From positions 9,877,639-9,941,638 of the forward strand of contig CM030717.1 in the NCBI GenBank assembly GCA_017979445.1: DNA of 64,000 bases. Reading direction: 5' to 3'. A model generated the notes under the pieces. It had not been told where the DNA came from. It searched no databases and saw nothing but the letters and a program-made list of their open reading frames with translations. Both the position numbers and the translations under genes were made by a program. Of the stretch, positions 46,323-55,704 are shown in pieces (positions within the stretch are counted from its first letter, which is position 1; each line of letters begins with the position of its first letter). The stretch is from Akebia trifoliata (taxonomy: Eukaryota; Streptophyta; Magnoliopsida; Ranunculales; Lardizabalaceae).

Positions 46323-47754
46323 CAAGTTACTCTACTTTGTTGCTCGGTTATGATACTCCTGCCTCCTCCGTGATGACACCAGTGTGGTACCTACCAATAA
46401 TCCTTTGATGATTAAGTCAAAAATACGGAAAAGAGATTACTTAGATTATAACTCAAAAAAAGGGTGAGCCAAAAAGCCCCTTCACTCTTGACCCCCCCCC
46501 CCTCTCTCTTTCCTTTATATAGAACTTTCCTGAGAAGGGGGCTTCCTCTTAGGTTCTTCTAAAGGGGAATCCCATGTTCACAAGGATGTCAACCAAATTA
46601 GAAATATCCTTCTTATGCCCTCCGGTTCTTGGGATTCTCCTTAGATCTCGGAGTCTGGTACACACAGACCGAGATCTATGCGCATACATTGATTATCTCT
46701 ACCTGCTACTAGGGAAAACGTCCACACTTGTCATGCCCTCTTGTTGGGCAAGTCTAGACTATTGGGCTGATCTGAGTACCACTTGCTTTTGGCAATTGTT
46801 TCCATACCCTCCTGATTGTTGTCTTGATTAAGACATGTGTAAGGTCCTGATGAAATACTGGTTTTACCCTCTTCATATATAATTAGTTAAATTAATAGAA
46901 ATTGATATGTCCAAATTGAACCTTGGTTGAACATCAATCCAAGCATTGGAGTAAATGTTCGTTTCGATTATTAATCCATTTTATCTCTCTCATGAGCACA
47001 TCAGATCTTCAATCAACCTTGACAAAACCTTAATAACAAAAAAAAGAACCCCAAACCCGTATAAATCATGTTCTTCCTAAAACAATACTAAAAACTACCC
47101 CATCTGTCACCTATCGATTCCATACCCACCCTCCCTCCAAAACTCCAACTTTGAAAATCCTAAAGAATAATGATTTGTTGTCGTCCCCTTTAACGTACAC
47201 CCCATCATAGAACTGTAGGTCAATTACTTCAGGATACGTAAAACTATAAATCTTTTTCTTGTACATCCAAAGGCAAATGGTCTACAGTTCTGTGATGGGG
47301 CATAGGTTAGAGGGGGCATCAGAATATCATGACTCAATCCAAAACACCCTAAATTGACTTAAAAAAATATATTCAAATATACTAAATTGAGGTGGAATGA
47401 GAATAAAAAAATATTCAAATATACTCAATTTATGTGGAATGAGCACATAACCACTAAAGTTTTACCCGACTGTATTCGGAGGAAAGAAATATCTATCCTT
47501 CTATGCACTTACCACCCCACTTATGTGTTATTATTATTTTTTTGAATTATTAGTTTATGAGTTGTTTATTTGCTCACAAACTCTTCAGTGTTTGCCACGT
47601 CAAACATATAAGGGTATTTTATATATGAGATTATTTGGATTTTGTATTTCAAATCAGGTTTGATCCGATCAGATTCAGACCGATTGTTATTGGATTGGAT
47701 TTCAATCTTAATATTGAGATACCATAATGAAAATCAACCTTGACCCATTATTTT

Positions 47755-47850
47755 ATTTTTGATGGGTAAAGCTGGACTTGAACTCATGACTTCAAAGTTG
47801 CATTATAATATGTTAATCAATTGAGTTATGAGTCTATGCCGATTGACCCG
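47755..47850 (-). repeat. tRNA-like SINE fragment
   Basis: On the minus strand CATAACTCAATTGATTAAC resembles a tRNA A-box region and GAGTTCAAGTCCAGC fits a B box, about 45 bases apart. The sequence does not fold into a full tRNA, so a SINE head is more likely. Confidence 0.4.
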
Positions 47851-49320
47851 GATGTGGACCCATTGACCTGTAGTACAGATCAACAGACAAGAATAGTGTT
47901 GAGACATAGACGTTTATGGCTTCATTTTTTATTTAAGGGTCTTGGCAATTGGGCTTAGGCATGTTTACCTAGAATGGGGTGCAATGGTGAATAAAAATAA
48001 AATTATTTCACCCCCTTAATTATGAATTAATTAATAAAGAGAGTTGTTATTGGCACCACAACTTTTATTTATTACACTCCGATTTTTTTTTTATTATAAA
48101 AAAGGTGAATCTTCATTTCGTGCATTGAATATGACGAAATTTCGAATTTGATACAATATTCATTTTAATTCTCAAAACATGCAGTCGTCATTTTTATAAT
48201 CTATGAACTCGTGAGTTCGTCACTTTTAATATCTACTAATTTGTAGATATATCATTGAATTCATTGATTATAAAAGAATTCACTCGAAATGCATGTTTTG
48301 GAAATTAAAATGAACAATGTACCAAAATCAAAATTTGAACACAAGTTGTGCACGTTTTAGGATCTATAGGAATCCAATCATAATTGTTAACAAGTAATAT
48401 AATTGTTTAATGAGTGATGCTAAATGCACGTTGTTTTTTGCCAACACTCCTGATGCCCTTTTCTCTCTTCTACCCATAGTAAAAAAAAAGTAAATTTTCT
48501 GATTTAATTACCTTATAACATTCAAAAATATGATCCGATGCAATGAAGTTGCAGAGGACAAAATTATATGAACTTTAAAAAAAATAATTTTTTTTTCACC
48601 ATTGAATTTTATTTTTAAATTTGAGTGCTCAGTAGCCGTCGATTTTCAACACCTTAGATCAAGTTCGAAAAATAATAATTTTTTAATTTTTTTTTTAAAT
48701 ATGAATATTTTTATGAAATCTAAAAGATTGTATTTTTGGATTGTCGATGTGACAATAAATGTAGGCCTAACGACTCTTTTTAAGATTTGAAATCTAAAAA
48801 AATAAATATATGGGCAGCAAACAAGAAAGAAGCTCTCTCTAGTGCCGATGTCATTGCATCACGTGCCAAACGTTTGTTGGGCTATGAGTTGACATGTCAT
48901 ATGGCATCTGGAGTGTTGGCCAAAAATGACTTCCATTTAGCATTTCTCTTGTTTAATCAAATCTTTTAATATTTTGTAATGTTTAAATAATAATTTGAGT
49001 CAAACCTTTGTAATGTTTGATGGTGTGTTTTAATCTTTAATTGGGGCTTCATAAATAATTTAAAAATCGGAGACAATAAGTAAAAGTTGAGGTTCAATAG
49101 TAACTCTCTTAATAAAATAAATTTGCTTGTTATAAATTAAAAATTGGTGCGCCAATTATAGAAGTTCTCCAATATAGTTAGTACTCCACCAGTTATTTAC
49201 GAAGAATTAAAGCCTATTAATGATCATGTCGGTTTCTGCCTGTGGGCCTCGTCTAGACGGTGCGGTTATAAATGCTTATGAAAGTCTTCAAGAAACAGAA
49301 ATTTTAGCCTCAAATAGCGT

Positions 49321-49486
49321 TTGAGATTCTTCCTGAGTGAACGGCTCAGATTTCATTAAACTCCTAACGAGTTGATTGAGATTCTTCCTGAGTGAATGGC
49401 TCAGATTTCATTAAACTCCTAACGAGTTGATTGAGATTCTTCTTCAAGTGAACGGTTAAGATTTCATTAAACTCCTAGCGATTAAT
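49321..49486. repeat. Three tandem 55-bp repeats
   Basis: Units start at 49321, 49376 and 49431 with TTGAGATTCTTC and contain CAGATTTCATTAAACTCCTA. The first two differ by one base; the third is more diverged and partial. Confidence 0.9.
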
Positions 49487-50354
49487 GACACGAGAGGATC
49501 TCTACACAAATAGAAACGCATATTTTTCCCCCTCTCACTATGATTGTACTCCATTTGAAGGGGTCTATCTCATTAGGGATGCCAATTTTGCCCTGTCGAC
49601 GCATTTATATGATTCAATTTTCGATTTTGAAAATCAAAATTGATTCGATTTTGGGGTTGGGGCGATTTTGATACATCTCACCTTGTATCGAGTATACCTA
49701 TATAATAGAGTTATAATTAAGACATGTTATTATCATCAAATTATGTGGTAGGATGAGTGAAAAATTATTCTTTCATTTTAATTTTAAATTTTTGACTATA
49801 ATTTTTTTAGAAATTTTTATTATTATTAAGAACGAAAATTGATCGACAAAAAAATCAGAATCATGCTTGAATTGGGGCCGAGGATAGGTTTAGCTAAACC
49901 CAACGAAATCAGAGATGGGGATGGGTCGAAAAAAAATAAATCAGAGCCCAATCCAAGTCGGGGCAAATAATTATAATCAGACCGGAGACGGATTTAGTGA
50001 AACCCGACGCAAACTCTGAAACCCGCCCCGTCGCCATCCCATTTCATCGTCCCACTCCCACAAACCCCACAAAAACATATTTCAGAATTGGGCATATTTC
50101 AGAAATGTTAAAAAAAAAAAAAAAACGTTCATTTTATTTTTCCAAATTATATATAGATTGATTTCTCAAATACCTGATTCTATTCAATTTAATATTTCTA
50201 AAATATAGATTCTGAATTTATCTCTTCTAACAATTTTCTCATAGAACTGATCACACCCATCTCCTCCACATATACATATTTTTTTAAAGAAAAAAAACCC
50301 AAATTACAAGAAAGAAGAAAAACTAAGAAACAAGAAGTAAAAAATATTATCTAA

Positions 50355-50824
50355 TCAACAAGTGCTTGGGGGAAGATCAGTTCCTTTCTGATAAGGTGGA
50401 GGCATCTCAATCTGCTTAAAAACCCGACTTCCAAAAAGCAAGAAGCCCATCGAATGCCCAGCAACAGCCACGAGGAATACCCCACCATTAAAGGACATCA
50501 CAGCAAGCATAACCAAGTAAGATAACCCCACCCTAATCGCATGCATGAGAGTCTGCACAAGCCCAACCACTACATGATTCGAATCCGAACCTTGTTTGAT
50601 GATTCGAGAGTGAGAGAGCCACTCTACGAAAACTGCCATCACAAAGACGAAGATCAAAGCCAATACATACATGCCAGTGCTCATACCGGGCCAACCCGAG
50701 AAGAGAATTTCAGAGTTCTTGCCCCAAAAGAAGGTCATGTGCATCAACATCTTGTGATGCGTGTGCATATCCATGTCCATGCCTGTGTGATTGTGGTGTG
50801 GCATGTCCATCATACCATCCATCC

Positions 50825-50828
<4 letters not shown>
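50355..50828 (-). CDS. Ctr/COPT-type copper transporter, copy C
   Basis: A single-exon ORF of 157 residues. The extracellular N-terminus is rich in Met and His (eleven Met in the first 31 residues, with HHNH at 11-14 and HTHH at 22-25), which bind copper in the family. MTFFWGK at 31-37 is followed by three membrane segments (about 53-70, 93-113, 115-133) with MxxxM (M107, M111) and GxxxG (G124, G128). The tail ends PPSTC, with a C-terminal Cys as in the B copy. The start is the ATG right after a GA repeat in the leader. The protein is closer to copy B than to copy A. Likely a plasma-membrane high-affinity copper importer of the COPT1/2/6 group. Confidence 0.96.

Positions 50829-50855
<27 letters not shown>
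50829..50855 (-). repeat. (GA)n run in the 5' leader of COPT copy C
   Basis: The minus strand reads an unbroken GA repeat ending directly at the start codon of copy C. GA-rich leaders in plants can bind GAGA-type factors (BBR/BPC), so it may be regulatory, or simply a microsatellite. Confidence 0.6.
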
Positions 50856-50858
<3 letters not shown>

Positions 50859-50915
50859 TTGAGTTTAGGTTTTGGGGAATTTGTGGTTGTGAAGACTTGG
50901 ACGATAAGGCTGTCA

Positions 50916-51052
50916 GTACAGCAGACTATTAATATGGAGATGGGTTCACCAACTATAAAATACGAAATACGAAATACGAAATACGAAATATGAAATACTC
51001 ATACGGTAGGGGTGTATGTACTTGTATGTCGTACAAGACGGTTGATTAGTAC
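50916..51052. promoter_or_regulatory. Cluster of GTAC copper-response cores upstream of COPT copy C
   Basis: GTAC at 50916, 51018, 51031 and 51049, with the last three in 35 bases. They lie 88-224 bp upstream of the ATG, in the range where SPL7-bound copper response elements act in plant COPT promoters. An 8-bp minisatellite (ACGAAATA, about five units, 50959-50995) lies between. Confidence 0.5.
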
Positions 51053-51987
51053 AATTTTGAGCAAGTCTGGTCTTTACTAACTTTTAGTAACATTTTAAAT
51101 CTTAGTAAGGGTCATTTAACTAACATTTTAGCATCCAAAAATATGATCCTATACTACAGAGATTTAGAGGTTAAAATTAAATGAGTTTAAAAAAAAAAAA
51201 AAAAAAACTTAAAAAAAAAAGTTTGTTTTTCATTTTTAAATACTAATTTAAAATTTGGGAATTATTTGACCCTATATTTTTCAGAAATTGGATTAAACCC
51301 AAAGTAAATTATATTTTTGAAATTTCTGTTTGGGTGTATGAGTTTTTCCATGAAAGCTATAGGACTGATGTGTTGGATTTCCAATATGAATATCTATTTG
51401 AGCTCAAAACCCTTATTAAGTTCTGAAATCTTACTAAGTTGGTAAGGAAGGATTTTTTCTACAATTTTTAACTTATAAATATTTGACTTTTGCTGAACTG
51501 TGTTTCAAATCTCGAATTTAATACGGCAATACCTTACAAGTCAAGTAGTAATTTCTCAGTCCTGGCTAATTAGGAAACTGCGTTCTTGTCGGTAAGAGCG
51601 AACACGTGATTTCTTTTTCAGGGTTTCAATTTTCCTCCCTCGTGAATTTAGTGTTTCAAAACTTAGACGTGGTCAACCGTCAACGACAAGAATGGAGGAG
51701 ACAATCAAGGAGGTCTCGTTAATTTAACTTAAATAAGTTTCAAAGTTGACGTCAAGGATTGAAAATTTTTGAAGCGGACAGCCGGCTTCAAAATTTTGAA
51801 GAAACCTCTCTGTTGAATTACACGTCGCATTTTAAGGATGTGTTTCAAATTTTGACTGAAATGTAGGGGTGCAATGCCACGTGTTGTGTAATGAGGATAG
51901 TTTCTTCAAAATTTGAAGCGGGTTGTCCGTTACAAAGTCGGACTCGGGGATCCAGGAGGCAACCCACAAATGCAAGTGGATCAGTTA

Positions 51988-53032
51988 GGGCCCGTGTGGA
52001 TACATGAGCCAGAAGTACTTAGAACATAAGTACTTTTTGAAGTATTGTCTAGAGTAGGTGGATAACTGTTATGCGTTTGGATGCAGGTTCTGAAAAGTAC
52101 TATTAGAAGTACTTTTGATAGAATTTTGTGTTTGGAAACTATTTTGGATTTTATTAAAATGATCAAAATTCCCTTATAAGTATCAGCTATTACTTTTAAC
52201 ATTGTAAATCAACAAATTATTCTTCAAAAGAAATAAAAGTTATTGTTTTTATCCATAAAAACTAATATAAACACCCAACAATTATAAATAAATAGAATAT
52301 ATTGTGAGCAAATATATACAACTACTAAAAATATGAAGAAGCTTTCACCACATCAATGGATAGTAAATTTGTGTGTAATTGTTCACATCAATTTTGCAAT
52401 AAGAAAATTTCAACCATGGTTAGAATGCTCATGAATAAATCATTAAGTGAGCAATTGGGGGAGGTAAAAATCCAAATTCAAATACTATACTAAAAGACTA
52501 CCACCACATCAATGGATAATAATAAAATATTATTTAATTGTATTTTTGAGGATATGTCTGTAATTTTTAAAATTTATGAGGGGCATACTTGTCCCAAATG
52601 CTATACCAAAAAGCTACCACCACATCAATGGATAGTAATATTGTATTACTGCAATTACATTTTTGAGGATATGCTTGTAATTTTCAAAATTTATGAGGGG
52701 TATACTTGTCTCAAATGTAACACCAAAAGGTTACCACCATATCAATTGATAGTAATATAATATTATTCCAATTGCCTTTTTAAGAGTAGGTTTGTAATTT
52801 TAAAATTTATGAGGAGCATATTTGTCCCAATCCTGTCATTTTGACAATGTTTTGTGGTTCCGTGCAAGAGTAGTTTAGAGAAGTAGCACTATCGGTACTC
52901 CGTAAAAAAGTACTAAAATGACTCCACAGTAAAGTAGTTCTTTCCAAGAGTTATTTATCCAAACACCTTTAAAATACTTTTGACTCCCCGCAAAAGTTAG
53001 AAGTACTTAGAAAAGTCAATCCACACAGGCCC
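51988..53032. mobile_element. Tourist-like (PIF/Harbinger) non-autonomous element, 1,045 bp
   Basis: Ends GGGCCCGTGTGG and CCACACAGGCCC are inverse complements with one mismatch, flanked by TTA (51985-51987 and 53033-53035), the target size of PIF/Harbinger elements. Inverted similarity continues inward through AAGTACTT. Three tandem repeats of about 117 bp fill the middle. There is no transposase, so it depends on one elsewhere. Confidence 0.8.
52498..52830. repeat. Three tandem repeats of about 117 bp inside the Tourist-like element
   Basis: Units start near 52498, 52614 and 52731 with CTACCACCACATCAATGGAT or close variants, and each contains AAAATTTATGAGG. A partial unit occurs near 52348. 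Confidence 0.9.
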
Positions 53033-53067
53033 TTAATTTTTATTCAAGGTGAAAAACTAGAACACTA

Positions 53068-53193
53068 ATGCTAGAGTGACTTTTTGTGGTGGCACGCGCA
53101 TAATTGTAGATGCATTTAACTTATATTTCGAGAAAAGCATTTACGATTATTTGTGTGCCACCACGTCATAACGTCATTTTGCCACCCCAGCAA
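53068..53193. mobile_element. Fold-back element, family B (copy 2)
   Basis: TGTGGTGGCACGCGCATAAT pairs with ATTATTTGTGTGCCACCACG, and GTAGATGCATTTA with AAGCATTTACGA. Ends ATGCTAG and CCCAGCA resemble those at 42457-42627. Confidence 0.65.
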
Positions 53194-53777
53194 GCTCAAT
53201 CCATTGTATCTCAGAGCCAACCTAGCTTTTTTATATCACATTTTTAGTGTTGAGAGAAAATATCAATATCAATTTAAAAATGATATTTCTTTGCTTCAAA
53301 TTTAATTTTCATATTTTTTACTCCTTTTCCTATTGCATCCAAAATTTCTCCAACGTACCGATGTAAAAAGTCTAGAAGACATGATAAGCTTCATCGTGTA
53401 CGGTATATATATTTATTGGATAGGATTTGAGAACAAAATAAAAAAGACAGTAGGGAGGCAAAGGTTCTTGAGGCACAATTCCAATATATAATTGATTTTA
53501 ATCAACAAGCAATAACAATACATACTTGCTATTACAGGCAATATATGCATGATAGACAGACAGCCTTCAAACAGTTATCAGATTCAATGGAACTTTAGAG
53601 CATCCTCCAGAATTTGACAATCATGCTTGCACATATCTCTTTTAACTATAAAGTTATATTTGTATACAATGAAGGTAGATAGCAAAATGCGTTCTTGTAG
53701 TGAACATTTGCAGTTTTCCTCAATGTCCACCTGAAATAATAATCACTAAATTATTAGTCCCTAATGAATAAAAATTA

Positions 53778-53849
53778 GGGCGTTTGGTCTAGTGGTATGA
53801 TTCTTGCTTTGGGTGCAAGAGGTCGCGAGTTCGATTCTCGCAACGCCCC
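53778..53849 (+). tRNA. tRNA-Pro (anticodon TGG)
   Basis: 72 bases with a 7-bp acceptor stem GGGCGTT/AACGCCC and discriminator C, D-arm GGTCTAGTGGTATGATT, and anticodon stem TCTTGC/GCAAGA with loop TTTGGGT (anticodon TGG). The T-stem is GCGAG/CTCGC with loop TTCGATT. Both internal promoter boxes are intact. The CCA end is not encoded, as in nuclear genes. A short T run downstream (CTTTTTG near 53869) may terminate polymerase III. Confidence 0.97.
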
Positions 53850-54032
53850 CTTCCAAAAAACATTTCAGCTTTTTGTAAATCAAATATAGCATTGGAATTT
53901 GGGTGGGGGGAACAATTTGTTCCATGTAACAAAATCTGCAATTTTTAAATTAATAATTATTTTCATATTTATTAAACATATGAAATATTAGAGAATGAGA
54001 TGGATTATATTAATTCTTAACAAATCAAACAT

Positions 54033-54104
54033 GGGCGTTTGGTCTAATGGTATGATTCTTGCTTTGGGTGCAAGAGGTCGCAAGTTCAATTCTCGCAAAG
54101 CCCC
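54033..54104 (+). pseudogene. Decayed tandem copy of tRNA-Pro
   Basis: It matches the tRNA at 53778-53849 except for four changes: a G to A in the D-arm (CTAATGG), GCAAG for GCGAG in the T-stem (one mismatch pair), TTCAATT for TTCGATT in the T-loop, and AAAGCCC for AACGCCC in the acceptor stem (one mismatch pair). The downstream flank (TTTTGTAAATCAAATA, GCCATTGGAAT) is also duplicated, so a block of about 255 bp was copied in tandem. Two broken pairs and the altered A box make it a likely pseudogene. Confidence 0.8.
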
Positions 54105-54247
54105 CTTTCAATCTGATTTTCAGCTTTTGTAAATCAAATAATGCCATTGGAATAGGAAGGGGGATCTCGGTCGGAGTATCTCATTGCCTATGTATATCAT
54201 CACAAATGGTAGGTTGTGATGAAGATTGATATATTTTAAATAAGTCC

Positions 54248-54674
54248 CGATCCTAAGCACTCTGGGTGGAGGAATGAAACCCTTCTCCCACGAAGCGGAT
54301 CCTCTTTATCATACGGTTCCTGTAGCACAGATCCAATGGTTGAGAGAGAGCTATCTTGGAACACAAATTAACATCCCACCCTCTTGTAATCATGATTTAG
54401 ATCTGATTTTTAAAAAAATTAATCAAAAAACAAATTCTCTGCTTTAGATCCATGTCTTTGAAAATGCTACTGAACACCCAATATTTTAAGAGTGAGGTCG
54501 AAGTGTATGGCTGGTGTGGCACTCTTTCAACCATTGGATTTGTGCTACAGGAACCGTGTGCTACAAAGGATCCACTTCCTCCTCCCACACCTCAATCCTT
54601 GGATTATGGCTTATGTGGTGTGAATTGAGGTGTGGGAGGAGGGCTTCATTTCTACACCCAAGGTGCACATGATC
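54248..54674. mobile_element. Fold-back element, family D (copy 2) with a nested fold-back element
   Basis: The outer arms (GGTGGAGGAATGAAACCCTT near 54264 and GAGGGCTTCATTTCTACACC near 54638) belong to family D. They are split at about 54292-54578 by another element. Its own arms, GGTTCCTGTAGCACAGATCC near 54325 and GGATTTGTGCTACAGGAACC near 54535, pair with one mismatch and extend to GGATCC at both ends. Confidence 0.75.
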
Positions 54675-55321
54675 TAGACTCATTCTAAAATATATCAATC
54701 TTCGTCACAACCTTCCATTAGTGCATCTCATTCTCCAATAAGAAACTCATTTATGCTTGTAGTAGCACTTCACTGCTTTTGCAAATGATAAGAGTTGGAG
54801 AAAGCTTTTGGATCCAATCTTTTAACAAAAATTAATTTTTTTTTATCAAAACTAGATATCCAGGATTGAGAATCATCTATACTTGCACTCACTAAATCAA
54901 TAAAATGCGCTCTTCATGCTGGAGGTATTGAAGAATGCACTAAACCTACTAAAATATTGATTGTGAAACACTACTTAAGTTCCAAGAAGGGCTTGAAATA
55001 GCTTATGTCTTATGAGGATGTGTTGTATATTATTTTTATTTTTGTGCTATTTATTACATGATAATCTTTATAAATATAAGATATAAGATTGTATCTTTTT
55101 ATTTGGTTTACAACAAACAACCTCTGCTCTATTTCTATTTCTTTTTTCCATGCCCAACCTACTCCTCTACTTGACCTTCTAGTCATTAGAGTATATTGGA
55201 AGTATGAACTACGAATTAAATTTGATTTTGATGAGTTTGGAATATGAATTTAAAATATCAAGCTCTAGAATGAGAAATTGTGAATTCGCATGGTTTACTT
55301 TTTTTTTTTTTTTAAATGCGT

Positions 55322-55488
55322 GCTGGTGAGGCTTGTGCCTTCTCCTTGAAGCACCAAGTGCCACACTTTGGCATTTAAAAACTATGAAGAGATGCTGCCT
55401 AGTTTACTGGAATCGACTAATGCAGTTACCGAATTTGAATTTGTTAAGGATACAAGTTGTAGTAACTTCTCCGAAACATATATTTTTT
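55322..55488 (+). pseudogene. Coding-like fragment of unknown family
   Basis: Two adjacent frames show protein-like sequence (ACAFSLKHQVPHFGI, then YEEMLPSLLESTNAV one frame over), joined near 55374 by a one-base shift. The family is not recognised. It may be a processed fragment (it ends in a poly-A run near 55498-55516) or chance. Confidence 0.3.
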
Positions 55489-55704
55489 AAAAATGCAAAA
55501 AAAAAAAAAAAAAAAAGAAGCATTTTTTAAAACTGCAAAAATTAAGGTTTATTTCATTTTAGAAACTAGACTAAAGCAGTTGTATCCCCCAACCCAAGTT
55601 CCAGGATCCAGCTGATTCAAAGCTGACTCAGGTTAATTTGTATATTCTTGACATGGAAAGGACAGATAATGATAAATACAATGAAGTCTGTTCTCACCAG
55701 TTGA

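Larger units (their letters stand above)
41923..50354. other. Repeat-rich spacer between COPT copies B and C
   Basis: No gene is supported. It contains fold-back elements of families B (42457-42627, possible decayed copy 43540-43700), D (42643-42834), A (45623-45994, 46048-46322) and C (about 47170-47345). It also has a CA microsatellite (45473-45506), SINE-like pieces (45345-45460, 47755-47850) and a 55-bp tandem repeat (49321-49486). An unclassified block at about 46340-46870 has a C run near 46491-46502 and may be LTR-derived. Confidence 0.5.

Noticed and set aside
46574..46831. Frame of 85 codons with many Cys, Leu and Tyr
   Set aside because: It lies in a block that looks repeat-derived. 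No domain, and the reading has no supporting second copy.
48787..48969. Frame starting MKSKKINIWAANKKEALSS
   Set aside because: It is short, AT-rich and isolated, with no family similarity that I can recognise.
53900..55690. Missing thioredoxin-like exon of the TTL gene
   Set aside because: I looked on the minus strand for the conserved end motifs of the domain and saw none. Absence by eye is not proof.
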